NCBI GenBank assembly: GCA_964017155.1
Contig: OZ024862.1
Location: 35,970,390-36,034,389 of the forward strand
Direction: 5' to 3'
Length of the DNA stretch: 64,000 nt
Origin: Oasisia sp. SBJ-2009
Taxonomy: Eukaryota > Annelida > Polychaeta > Sabellida > Siboglinidae
The notes below the pieces were generated by a model. It had not been told where the DNA came from. It searched no databases and saw only the letters and a program-made list of their open reading frames with translations. This document shows, piece by piece, positions 45,992 to 55,436 of the stretch. Both the position numbers and the translations under genes were made by a program. Numbering within the stretch: the stretch's first letter is position 1; each line of letters starts with the position of its first letter.

Positions 45992-47120
45992 GTTAGTATC
46001 ATATCTGTTTCAATGAGTACTTCTGCAGCAGTCCATTGTGACTTCACCCGCGGTGATTTATTATTGTGACCTTGACCTACACCTGCAGCATGGCTATACT
46101 GAACCTGCTCTTCAAGCCTCTCTCCAGTTTTGTGTTGTATCGGCTGTACCAGGAGCGAGGGGGGAACTATTCTGATCTCAACATTCCCGGATTGCCCGAC
46201 TTTGGTCTTGGAGGGGTGCCTGGGCAGAGTGAGTACAGTGGTAAAAATTAAACTCCTCAGTCATTGCAGTTGGTATCTATGGATATACACACACACACAC
46301 ACACTCATATATATATACATACATATATAAAATTATATCCAGGATAGGTTATATGGCTATCAGAGATTGTTTTAAATGTTATGGTTTTGAAAACAATATA
46401 TAATTGGAATTGTGTAACATTTGTACTTCTTTAACTGCCAGTTCACCTTTTATTGAATATAATTATTGTTCATGGCTCCAAGAATGGTTTATTGTATGAT
46501 TTAATTAACTTACTTTGGAGCAAGTATTTGTCGATAAGTACAACGTTTCGACACCTCAGCTACGGGCCTTGTTCACTGCCGTCTACAACCAAATTATTCC
46601 GTCGAAATCTGAGCCAACACACGTGACATCAGTATGTGAACAAGGCCCGTAGCTGATGGGTCGAAACGTTGTACTCATCGACAAATATTTGCTCCAAAGT
46701 AAGTTAAATTATACAATAGTTCACCTTTTTTCTTGTGATGTTGCTATCTGATCAGTTGAGGAACGTTTGCTTTAGTTCGGACCAGTCTTAAAGCTGTTGT
46801 ACACAGAACAAGTAGCAGTGGTCGACTTTCTAAAAATCAATAACGCTGTGAATTCTTACTGATATTGTGGGTAAAATGTTTGCATCTGAGACGGATAGTA
46901 TATTGTGGTTATAGCATAACAAACGTACATACGCTAGTTTGAGTATCGTTCGGTATGACACACCTGGTTTATAAATAACCCACGTTATGTTGCAGATCGC
47001 TATCAAGGTCCAGGAGGGTATCAAAACCCAAATCAGTCGGCGCCCCCAGGGGTCATTGAGACACCTACACCTCACTCAATGTTTGACCAATCGCCCCCGC
47101 AAGCACCACCCCCTAAGTGA
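41590..47120 (+). CDS. AGTRAP: AGTRAP, type-1 angiotensin II receptor-associated protein-like, 7 exons
   Basis: Exons 41590-41619, 42834-42868, 43216-43324, 44211-44274, 44661-44694, 46089-46228 and 46996-47120 join in one frame of 178 codons plus stop (human 159 aa). [10 protein letters not shown] and [13 protein letters not shown] match the human start (MELPAVNLK, VILLGHWLLTTWG); [34 protein letters not shown] and [20 protein letters not shown] match the remaining membrane helices, followed by the conserved RERGG-type motif (QERGG). The C-terminus is Pro/Gln-rich. In vertebrates this small multi-pass protein of ER, Golgi and endosomal membranes binds the AT1 receptor tail and favours its internalisation. 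An AT1-related role in an invertebrate is not implied. Intron 5 is U12-like. Confidence 0.9.
42028..42366 (+). mobile_element. tRNA-derived SINE
   Basis: The box A-like TGGCTCAGGGGTAGAGC (42038-) and a perfect box B GGTTCGAATCC (42081-42091) form a tRNA-type pol III promoter. They are followed by a body (TGAGTACCTGGCAATAGAC, GCTGGATGCTTCCCAGAGAAG) and a tail GCGCTATATAAAAACTTACC. A diverged copy of the body lies at 62920-63095. It lies in AGTRAP intron 1. Confidence 0.85.
42834..42868 (+). CDS. AGTRAP: AGTRAP exon 2
   Basis: Acceptor TTTTTGTAG, 35 bp, phase 0 in and phase 2 out (TATG|GTAAGT). It encodes [11 protein letters not shown] plus the start of W, the first membrane helix. Confidence 0.88.
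43216..43324 (+). CDS. AGTRAP: AGTRAP exon 3
   Basis: Phase 2 in, phase 0 out (CATG|GTAATT). It encodes [20 protein letters not shown] and [16 protein letters not shown]; the human protein has ILALGVWAVAQRDSIDAI. Confidence 0.92.
43867..44120. mobile_element. MITE with ~13-bp TIRs
   Basis: AAGGGCCTCACCCA at the left and TGGGTGAGGCCTT at the right are inverted. The block GAGACCCATCTACCCATCAT inside (reverse strand) recurs diverged at 63641. It is in AGTRAP intron 3. Confidence 0.65.
44211..44274 (+). CDS. AGTRAP: AGTRAP exon 4
   Basis: Acceptor CTCCTTGCAG, phase 0 in and phase 1 out (CCAG|GTGAGT). It encodes [20 protein letters not shown], a membrane helix. Confidence 0.92.
44661..44694 (+). 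CDS. AGTRAP: AGTRAP exon 5
   Basis: 34 bp, phase 1 in and phase 2 out. It encodes [10 protein letters not shown] plus part of Ala. The donor is GTATCCTTTC. Joining to exon 6 gives FCLAMAILNLL, matching human GVGMAILSLLLKPLS. Confidence 0.85.
44870..44945. mobile_element. LINE/SINE 3' tail fragment
   Basis: AAT repeats followed by TTTATTTGTATAGCGCCC and CAGGCGCTTCACATAAATGT, the common 3' terminus of several invertebrate SINE/LINE families. Similar tails occur near 22890-22930 and 27110-27180. Confidence 0.5.
45040..45155. repeat. TATACA/TA microsatellite
   Basis: About ten ATATATAC units followed by TA. Confidence 0.95.
46089..46228 (+). CDS. AGTRAP: AGTRAP exon 6
   Basis: Phase 2 in, phase 1 out (CAGA|GTGAGT). 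It encodes [38 protein letters not shown] and GLGGVPGQ. Confidence 0.93.
46490..46722. mobile_element. Foldback MITE with ~80-bp inverted arms
   Basis: ACTTACTTTGGAGCAAGTAT ... CTACGGGCCTTGTTCAC returns inverted as GTGAACAAGGCCCGTAG ... ATTTGCTCCAAAGTAAGT, around a ~60-bp spacer. GTTCACCTTTT occurs on both sides (about 46440 and 46718) and may be the target duplication. It is in AGTRAP intron 6. Confidence 0.85.
46996..47120 (+). CDS. AGTRAP: AGTRAP exon 7 (stop)
   Basis: Acceptor TATGTTGCAG, phase 1 in. It encodes [30 protein letters not shown] and APPPK, then TGA. It is low-complexity, as in the poorly conserved vertebrate tail. Confidence 0.88.
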
Positions 47121-47789
47121 AAGCTGTTCCAAGTGTATACTACCATGGAATGATAACGAGGTTGGGTCCTGTTGAAAACTTGAGATTGACTGACCATCTT
47201 GAAAATGTGATACACTGTGATGTGAAAGCGAGTTCTTCCGTTTGGATTTATTGTAAGATTGATTATGTTATTCCAGAATTATTTTAATATGTAACTTGTT
47301 TTTTTGTTTATGAAGTACTGTCTCTATCTGCTTGTAAAACCAGTTTGCTTCCATGATTTTCTGTTGTGTGTCTTCTCTAACCTGTTCATTCAATGTAATT
47401 TTTTTATTTGTGTGCAAGATTTACATTATTCAGTATCTGACAAACTTCATATGGTCACATACATATACATGTACCAGTATATATAACAGTTCAAAATATT
47501 TCACAATTATTGTTAATTTTAATTAGAGGAATTTTGTTTGTTTGTTTTGTTCTAAGCTACACAAGATGTTATAATTTTGAATATTCACTTTTGTCCTGTA
47601 TCAATGCCTTATCTCTAAAGAATATTACTAATTTAATTATGTAGTATGTCAGGTTTTTAATACACTAATCATGACCATTTTATATTGTGCAAAGCATGAT
47701 TATTGGTTTTTGATAACCTGACACATTTGTAGGACTGAAAATACCAACTGTGTGAGATTTGTTTGCCTGGACAGACCAGAAACTGGGAT

Positions 47790-47795
47790 AATAAA
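47790..47795 (+). terminator. AGTRAP: Possible AGTRAP polyadenylation signal
   Basis: AATAAA 670 bases past the stop, the first good candidate I noticed. Confidence 0.35.
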
Positions 47796-48867
47796 ATTAA
47801 ATTTTAGCATTTATGGTAACCAAAGAGAATGTCCAAAGAGAGATGTGCATTTAAGTGAAGGTGTCACTCTGGAAAGCAAATGATACTTTCCAGTTAACAT
47901 ACACATGTAGAACATTTATGTAGGGGATTGGTTTAGTGCAGTTGTTTGGAAAAGTGACTACCCCGGGGGGTAGACACCGAAATTTCCTTGTTTCTGTGGG
48001 TTCAGTCACTGTCTTGGACTACCTTACTGCTTATGGTCTACAAACTAGTGATGTATTTCATAAATAATGCCATAAGTCTGTTGGACCGTCGGCTCAGACT
48101 AAAAATGCCGACTAGTAATTTCACTTTTGATATGCACGCCTTTCTTGAGGGTTTTTCTCCTAGCTGAGAGAACTGAGTACGACGCACTCTCACCCAGATG
48201 TCCTTGAATTGGTTTTCTAATAACGCTAGTTTATTATGAGAATAATTGTTCTGTTAGCACAAATGAGTGGTCGCCTTCTAATGCTTGATATGGGATATAT
48301 ATACACAATAAATCCATTATTGTACGGTACAAGATTTCACTCCAAAAATATAATATGCATAGAATTATCGAGTCAATGAAAAAAATAGCCAGCCGTTTTC
48401 CAATGTTTACACTTGTCTGTGATATTATGAAGATAATAAATAATTTCAGTGTTAGGTCTGAGTGAGAAATGTCAAGACTTTACCAGAAGCAACAAAACAG
48501 TTAGGATGGTGTTCTGGTGTACTCTGCGTTAGAGAGCGATGCCAATAAATTGTTGAACAATGCCACTCATTGTTACCTGTACTTATTATGTATATATAAT
48601 TATATATATATACATAGTATAATTTAAATAGAACAAAGTCATGCATATATAAAATGCCACAATGTCATTCAAACTGCCAAAGTGTAAACCCAAATGTTTA
48701 ATTGCAATATGACTTATTATGGAATTGGATTTAAAGCGTGTTGGAATTTAAATGGCCCTCGCGTTACCATATTGCAATGATCATGGTATGTATGTGATCT
48801 TACTGATTACTTGTTTATACAGACAACTGACATTTCTATTAAAATAACTAAACAGATCTACATAGTA

Positions 48868-49209
48868 CAGGGTTGGCAGTGATTTAATCAAATTGATTAA
48901 ATCATTGATTTAATCAACTTGAAAGAATCAAGACATTGATTTTTTCAGATCATCTTAAATTTATACTTACGTTACGTGCTACTACCAGTTGATTTAACTG
49001 TATGTATTTTAAAATAAAGTTTAAATTTGTACATAACAACTTTGCTTTAATTCTTTAGAAATGCTAAGAATGAAATGTTCAGCCTATTGGGTATATTATG
49101 ATATTCCACTTTTATTTATTTTTTCCGAATTACATATTATTTCTTATGATTGTCGAGAATGTTGAAAAAATCAATGTAGTAAAAAAAATCATGATTTTTT
49201 CCAACCCTG
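48868..49209. mobile_element. hAT-type MITE with 8-bp TSD and visible empty site
   Basis: The termini CAGGGTTGG and CCAACCCTG are inverted repeats, and ACATAGTA flanks both sides (48860-48867 and 49210-49217). Unit B keeps the uninterrupted CTACATAGTATGATTTCC near 51950. The insertion therefore post-dates the duplication or was lost from B. Confidence 0.92.
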
Positions 49210-49418
49210 ACATAGTATGATTTCCATGTTTCTAGTGTTGTAAATAATACACAAATTACCGTTTTGCAATAGCTGTATTATTTTCCCAAAAAGTATTGTC
49301 ATCTTTAGTAAGATTTTATTTGTAGTATCTTGTACATGTAAACAGACATGTACTAATTGACAGATACAACATGTCATCATATGAAACAGCCAAGGATTCT
49401 GCATATATGTTAAAAATC

Positions 49419-50384
49419 TCAAAAATTCTCAAAATATTCTGGATGATTTTTGAACCACTCAAATCGCATAAACTTTCGGTTTCGATTCAATGCACGGAGT
49501 CGATCCATTTCAACATCTCCTAATGTGACGTCAACAGCCTGCAGATTCTCAGCAATTCTCTCTGGATGCACACTTTTTGGCAGTGGTATAACACTGATCT
49601 CCATCAAGAACCTCAGCGCAATTTGCGCTGGTGTGCGTCCCAGTTGTTTAGCAATATCCCCGACCACCGGGTCATTAAGCAAATCAGGATCGCCCTCATG
49701 TCTGTATTTATCGGCTCGAGCAGGTGAACCCAAAGGACAGTATCCAGTCACCACAATGCCTCGCTGCTGACAGTAAGACCTTAGGGCCTGCTGTTGCAGA
49801 TAGACATGGCACTCCAGCTGCAGATTTGCAGGTTTTATTTCCGTTTTCTCCCAGATGCGTTCAATCTGCTGTTGGGTAAAGTTTGACAATCCGATGCTAT
49901 GAACAAGTCCTTCGCGAACAAGAACTTCTAACGCATGCCATGTTGCCAGAATATCAACATCGGCAAAGTTTGCATCTGTTAGCATCTGCCCAGGGGGTAT
50001 GTTGTGTAATTCTTTACACGCCCACGGCACATGCACCAGAACCAGATCAAGGTATTCCAGCTGCAGTAGATCGAGTGAATCCTGAACAGATGACTTGACA
50101 TCCTTTTCACCCATGTGATATAGCGGCAACTTTGTAGTCACAAATAAGTTGTTTCTCTTAATCTTCCCACTGCGTATCTGTTTGTCCAGAACCTTCCCGA
50201 TGTCTGCTTCATTACCGTATAAACGTGCTGTGTCTATGTGTCTATAGCCAATGTCTAGAGCATATTCTACAGCAGTTTGTAACAAATCTCCGTTAGCCTG
50301 GGCTGTGCCCAGAGCCATAGACGACATCATTCTTCCGTTGTTGAGACGTACATCAGCACACGAAGCTACGACCGAATGCTGCAT
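49419..50384 (-). CDS. Aldo-keto reductase (AKR1-like), copy A
   Basis: 321 codons in one exon. NAD(P)H-dependent carbonyl reduction is the family reaction; the substrate is not predictable. The catalytic tetrad is complete: Asp51 and Tyr56 in HIDTARLYGNE, Lys85 in TTKLP, His118 in VLVHVPW. Also seen: GLSNF, LECHVYLQQ, GYCPLGSPA and the cofactor motif PLPKSVHPERIAEN. I start at ATG 50384 because MQHSVVASCADVRLNNG aligns with usual AKR starts. The frame is open upstream as a hydrophobic stretch (FLVLFLLIIFIVVSG), but a TTGTTTCAG acceptor lies just before, so this is more likely intron. AKR1 genes are usually multi-exon, so an intronless copy may be a retrogene. Confidence 0.92.
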   Translation of the reverse strand: MQHSVVASCADVRLNNGRMMSSMALGTAQANGDLLQTAVEYALDIGYRHIDTARLYGNEADIGKVLDKQIRSGKIKRNNLFVTTKLPLYHMGEKDVKSSVQDSLDLLQLEYLDLVLVHVPWACKELHNIPPGQMLTDANFADVDILATWHALEVLVREGLVHSIGLSNFTQQQIERIWEKTEIKPANLQLECHVYLQQQALRSYCQQRGIVVTGYCPLGSPARADKYRHEGDPDLLNDPVVGDIAKQLGRTPAQIALRFLMEISVIPLPKSVHPERIAENLQAVDVTLGDVEMDRLRALNRNRKFMRFEWFKNHPEYFENF

Positions 50385-50906
50385 CGCGATGTGTGTCTGT
50401 TTGTTGCACCCTGAAACAACAATAAAAATTATTAATAAAAATAAAACAAGAAAAATGACAATGTGAATCATATTCAGAAATCCAGAATGCTGATTTTTTT
50501 TTCGTTACTTACGAGTTATGGTAATTGATTACAGTCAAATTGTTTCATTTAGTCTAGCTAGGTGGTTATCTGAAACAATTGTAATTTTAGTAATTACAGA
50601 AAACTGGGAAAATTCGCCCGGTGACAGCGTAATCACAAATCCACATATTATCGCTCAAAAAACGGACCGACACTGCTAGCCTTAAGTTAAGACAGTAAGT
50701 GAGTTTGTCAAAGGCGTTTTTATCATTAGGCATCTGCACGTGTTTCACCTTATTTTGATATGCTCTGATATGGTGGGCTGTCTTCTGTGGCCATGCAGTT
50801 ATAATCTTCGCCAGCTGGATCAACTTCCAATAAATAGACTGAAAGCTGAAATTTTTGCTCTACACATTTCGTATACGTACACAAGTAGTTAGTCTAGTTA
50901 ACTAAA

Positions 50907-50952
50907 CATAGCCTCGGTTACCCAGGCTCCGTGAGGTGACAGCACTCAACTC
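50907..50952. mobile_element. Fragment of the 9-bp-TSD MITE at the duplication junction
   Basis: TAGCCTCGGTTACCCAGGCT and CCGTGAGGTGACAGCAC match the left end of the elements at 30539 and 54101. It stops exactly where unit B begins. Confidence 0.75.
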
Positions 50953-50954
50953 TG

Positions 50955-53211
50955 TCATTCTGGAAAGCAAATTATAATTTCCGGTTAACATACGTATGTA
51001 GAACAGACATTTATGAAGGAGGATTGGCGTAGTGCAGTTGTTTGGAAAAGACTTCAAAAGTGACTAGGCAACAAAGTCTCCTTGCCTGTGTGGGTTCAGT
51101 AACTTTCTTGGACTACCTTACTGTTTTTATGGTCTACAAACTAGTGATGTATCTCACAAATAATACAATCACCCAGATGTCCTTAGATTGGTTTTGTAAT
51201 AACACTAGTTTATTATCAGAATAATTGTTTTAGCACAAATGAGACTTCTGATGCTTGATATAGGATATATATACACAATAAATCCGTTATAGTACGGCAC
51301 AATATTTCACTCCAAACATTTAATATGCATAGAATTATTGACAGTCAATGAAAAGGTGTCCAACCGTTTTCCAATGTTTACACTTGTCTGTGATATTATG
51401 AAGATTATAAATAATTTCACTTTTATATCTGAGTGAGAAATATCAAAAGACTTAATTAGGAATATCTGAATAAGTTGGCGTCTGCTTTGCCCCAGCTTGA
51501 CTTAATTACCAGCCAGATGCAATATGATCGTTACCAAAAGCAACAAAATAGTCAGTATGGTGTTCTGATGTACTCTGCATTAGAGAGCGATGCCAATAAA
51601 TTATTGAACAATGCCACTCATTGTTAATTACCTGTATTTATTATGTACAGTGTACATGGGTATATATAATTATATATACATAGTATAATTTAAATAGCAC
51701 AAAGTTATGCATATATAAAATGCCACAATGTCATTCAAACTGCCAAAGTGTAAATCCAAATATGTTTAATTGCAATACGACTTATTATGGAATTGGATTT
51801 AAAGTGTGTTGGAATCATCTAACTCTGTGGTTGGAATTGAAATGGCGCTCGCGTTACCATATTGTAATGATCATGGTATGTATGTGATCTTACTGATCTA
51901 CTTGTTTATACACACAACTGACATTTCTATCAAAATAATTAAACAGATCTACATAGTATGATTTCCATGTTTCTACTGTTGTAAATATTACACAAATTAC
52001 TGTTTTGCAATAGCTGTATTATTTTCCCAAAATGTATTGTCATTTTTATGAAGATTTTATTTGTAGTGTCTTATATATAATGTAAACAGACATATACTAA
52101 TTGACAGATACAACATGTCATCATATGAAACAGCCAAGGATTCTGCATATGTTAAAAAAAATCATTCTCAAAAAATTCTGGATGACTCTTGAACCACTCA
52201 AATCGCATAAACCTCCGGTTTCGATTCAATGCGCGGAGTTGGTCTATTTCAACATTTCCTAATTTGACGTCAACAGCCTGCAGGTTCTCGGCAATTCTCT
52301 CTGGATGCACACTTTTTGGCAGTGGTATAACATTGATCTCCATCAAGAACCTCAGCACAATTTGCGCTGGTGTGCATCCAACTTGTTTAGCAATATCCCC
52401 GACCACCGGGTCATTAAGCAAATCAGGATCGCCCTCATGTCTGTATTTATCGGCTCGAGCAGGTGAACCCAAAGGACAGTATCCAGTCACCACAATGCCT
52501 CGCTGCTGACAGTAAGACCGCAGTGCCTCCTGCTGCAGATAGACATGGCATTCGAGCTGCAGATTTGCAGGTTTTATTTCCGCTTTCTCCCAGATGCGTT
52601 CAATCTGCTGTTGGGTGAAGTTTGACAATCCGATGCTACGAACAAGTCCTTCGCGAACTAGAACTTCTAACGCATGCCATGTTGCCACAATATCAAGATG
52701 AGCAAAGTTTGCATCTGTTAGCATCTGCCCAGGGGGTATGTTGTGTATTTGTTTACACGCCCACGGCACATGCACCAGAACCAGATCAAGGTATTCCAGC
52801 TGCAGTAGATCGAGTGAATCCTGAACAGATGACTTGACATCCTTTTCACCCATGTGATATAGCGGCAACTTTGTAGTCACAAATAAGTTGTTTCTCTTAA
52901 TCTTCCCACTGCGTATCTGTTTGTCCAGAACCTTCCCGATGTCTGCTTCATTACCGTATACACGTGCCGTGTCTATGTGTCTATAGCCAATGTCTAGAGC
53001 ATATTCTATAGCAGTTTGTAACAAATCTCCCTTAGCCTGGGCTGTGCCCAGAGCCATAGATGGCATCATTTTTCCGTTGTTGAGACGTACATCAGCACAC
53101 GAAGCTACGACCGAATGCTGCATCGCGACGTGTGTGTTTGTTGCACCCTGAAACACCAATAAAAATTATTAATAAAAATAATACTAGAAAAATGACATTG
53201 ACAATGTGAAT
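50955..53211. repeat. Segmental tandem duplication, unit B
   Basis: This is the paralogue of 47868-50471. Its right edge is continued beyond the hAT insertion by ATGTGAATCATATTCAGAA at 61317. Confidence 0.9.
52152..53123 (-). CDS. Aldo-keto reductase (AKR1-like), copy B
   Basis: 323 codons in one exon, about 95% identical to copy A by eye. The tetrad residues are kept (HIDTARVYGNE, TTKLP, VLVHVPW), as are GLSNF and PLPKSVHPERIAEN. The C-terminus ends HPEFFENDFF instead of HPEYFENF. Just upstream of ATG 53123, a 2-bp deletion relative to copy A shifts the upstream hydrophobic frame, so that frame is not under constraint; this supports the internal ATG as the start in both copies. A hAT element lies 90 bp upstream and may have removed or changed the promoter. 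Confidence 0.92.
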   Translation of the reverse strand: MQHSVVASCADVRLNNGKMMPSMALGTAQAKGDLLQTAIEYALDIGYRHIDTARVYGNEADIGKVLDKQIRSGKIKRNNLFVTTKLPLYHMGEKDVKSSVQDSLDLLQLEYLDLVLVHVPWACKQIHNIPPGQMLTDANFAHLDIVATWHALEVLVREGLVRSIGLSNFTQQQIERIWEKAEIKPANLQLECHVYLQQEALRSYCQQRGIVVTGYCPLGSPARADKYRHEGDPDLLNDPVVGDIAKQVGCTPAQIVLRFLMEINVIPLPKSVHPERIAENLQAVDVKLGNVEIDQLRALNRNRRFMRFEWFKSHPEFFENDFF

Positions 53212-53870
53212 TAGTGCTGGTTCGATACCAAAAATATCGAAGTATCGCGATACTTGCGAAAGTTCGATACCGATATTTAGTGGTATCACGATACTTCGAT
53301 ATTTTTGGTATCGAACGCCCACTATTCGATACCTTCGATACCTTCGATACCTTCGATACCTTCGATACTCGACATCGAGTCCATTCGACGAAGTCGATGC
53401 GAAGGCGCAACATCGCTGTTGATGACGACGTTGTTTACGGGAGCTATCACTACAGCGCTTCGCAGCCTAAATTGACTTAGGCGTGGTTGTTTAAAAAATA
53501 ATATAACATAAAATGTGAATTGTTTTCTAAAACTTTATTGTAGAATTAGTCTCTATAATAACAGTTTTCTGTGTGCTATCCTCGCGTAGGTCAGACTTCG
53601 CATAGCCTCGTTACCCAAACCAAGGTGCGTATGTGACGCTCTCGTTTGGTGGCAGTACCATGCCATCTTTCTCCCTACTTTATTTACGGTTACGCGTACA
53701 CAAACACACATCCTATAGTATTTGTATAGAGTGTTTATTGCACGCACTAGTATTTATGAAACTAGTTTAATAATAATATTATTAATATAAATATTTATTC
53801 GAGCGCGATGCGGAGGTTATGTTTATCCGGGTTCCGTTTGGTGGCGCCACCATTTCATTTCCCGTACACA

Positions 53871-54090
53871 ATGCCCACAACCAAGGCGAACGACAACAAG
53901 TCGCAACGTTCATCGCTAATAATTTGGCAGTTTTCCAACAAAGAGTGTCTGCTGTGCTAGAGGCGTCTCAAAGATAGTGGGGGAAATACATCGAATTTAA
54001 CGAAACATGTCACCATTCAAGAAGCTACCAAAACGTGATGATCGACTTTCGTCGTATGGCGTCGTCGACGTCGTGGACAACGTCGCATTG
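53871..54090 (+). pseudogene. BED-type zinc-finger remnant of hAT transposase
   Basis: From ATG 53871 the frame reads SSLIIWQFSNKECLLC, then a TAG, then RRLKDSGGNTSNLTKHV. The aromatic start, CxxC position and GGNTSNLTKH are BED-finger hallmarks. The stop replaces the second Cys and the final H is absent, so it is dead. Confidence 0.7.
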
Positions 54091-54100
54091 CCATTGGCCA

Positions 54101-54695
54101 TAGCCTCGGTTACCCAGACTCCGTGAGGTGGCAGCACTTTTAAGCCCCCTCAACTACGCCTGGGACAGTATATATGCTTAAGTTTCTACATCCGGGCAGC
54201 CTTACCCCAGAATAGGGTAGAGACGCTGATTGGCTCTCAGGCCAACTATGAAATAAAAATTTAAATAACGATATAGTTTTACAAGATAATAATATCATTT
54301 GAAAAGTATTCACCATTGAACTTATATTAACACAACAGTAAGTAAAAATTCAAATTTACCGTTGTTTATAAAATAAGAATTACGGCAGGATTAACCAGTA
54401 TCCGTGAGGTGGCAGCATTGTCTAGCCCGACACGGATAGCATACAAATTAAATAAGGAAACCTTTTGATCAAATAATGCTGTATTATAAAAACTATTAAA
54501 AATTAAACTTATATTAACCCAAAATAAATAGAAATACAAATTTGCAGTTGTTTATAAAAAAAATATTACGGCAGTGTCCGTGAGGTGGCAGCATTTTATA
54601 GATCACGCGGATACCAAACAAAAGCCGGCAAATGTCACCAGACTGTCTTCTCGGCGTAGTTCCGCAGCCGACCGACAGTCGGTTAAGCGAGACTA
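54101..54695. mobile_element. MITE, MULE-like, copy 2, perfect 9-bp TSD
   Basis: CATTGGCCA is duplicated exactly at 54092-54100 and 54696-54704. The ends TAGCCTCGGTTACC and GGTTAAGCGAGACTA are imperfect TIRs. It is longer than the copy at 30539 because an internal block (TTGTTTATAAAA...GGTGGCAGCAT) is duplicated. Confidence 0.88.
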
Positions 54696-55227
54696 CATTG
54701 GCCATTGACTCGAGAACGTATTTTATCGAAATATTCGACAGTGAGCGAGCAATGAACATCTAGTTACAGTCGAAGCGAATCGCCATCGGTTGCCGAATCT
54801 ACTAAGTAACTGCGGCAAACATCGCCAAGAAGTGACATACACGACGTGACTGATTAACGATGACGATGTGCTTACTGCATCTTAGTCCAGTGGCACAGTC
54901 CGATTTTTTCTCAGAACCTTGCATTGTCTGGTAACAATCGTTTCTTTGCATTTTTGAGTACTCTAGACCATGTAGTTCAAGAATCCATTGGGTGTAATGA
55001 TTACCCCCGCTTGGCATTTTCATAATTCAAGATGGCCGCCAAATCACATTATTGGCTATAACTTTTGAACCATACCACATAGAATCATAATTTTGGTATA
55101 TAGGATATGGTTTTTGGGGTCAATTAATCCCTTTCTGGTGTTCAAATAATCATTCAACCACCCCACATGGTCAAAATCTTAGAATGCAGCTAATATGGCG
55201 ATCAAAATTATGAAAATGTTGGTAGAA

Positions 55228-55436
55228 TTTTAGAACTATACCACATATAATATCGATTTTGTAAATACATATTCAACAGTTTCTTTTTATTGTTTCAGAT
55301 AGTCATGGCTGCTGAGGAGGAGTGTTTCTTCATTTAGAACTATACCACATATAATATCCATTTTGTATATACATATTCAACAGTTTCTTTTTATTGTTTC
55401 AGATAGTCATGGCTGCTGAGGAGGAGTGTTTCTTCA
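55228..55436 (+). repeat. 104-bp tandem duplication over the transposase start
   Basis: The block TTAGAACTATACCACATATA ... TTTCAGATAGTCATGGCTGC ... TGTTTCTTCA occurs twice in tandem. Each copy has an acceptor-like TTGTTTCAG and an ATG (55305 and 55409). The first ATG runs into a stop after ten codons; only the second leads into the long frame. Confidence 0.85.

Larger units (their letters stand above)
44695..46088 (+). other. U12-type (minor spliceosome) intron candidate
   Basis: The 5' end GTATCCTTTC equals the U12 consensus (A/G)TATCCTTT. Upstream of the 3' AG is GACCTTGACCTACACCTGCAG: a CCTTGAC branch-site motif (consensus TTCCTTRAC) about 13 bases from the AG, with no polypyrimidine tract. 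Both hallmarks of the class are present. The intron also holds a LINE/SINE tail (44870-44945) and TA/TATAC repeats. Confidence 0.85.
47868..50471. repeat. Segmental tandem duplication, unit A
   Basis: From CTCTGGAAAGCAAAT to CAATGTGAATCATATTCAG this unit matches 50955-53211 (unit B) almost base for base outside small indels. It carries one AKR gene and has an extra 342-bp MITE that unit B lacks. Confidence 0.9.

Noticed and set aside
49450..50466. + strand open frames opposite the AKR genes
   Set aside because: They are shadow frames. The same frames recur in both copies only because the copies are duplicates.
50385..50471. N-terminal membrane anchor for AKR copy A
   Set aside because: The hydrophobic frame is disrupted by a 2-bp difference in copy B, and an acceptor-like TTGTTTCAG precedes the conserved part, so it is more likely intron or UTR.
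53105..53413. Open frames running through the GATACC repeats upstream of AKR copy B
   Set aside because: They arise from the sub-terminal repeats of the hAT element.
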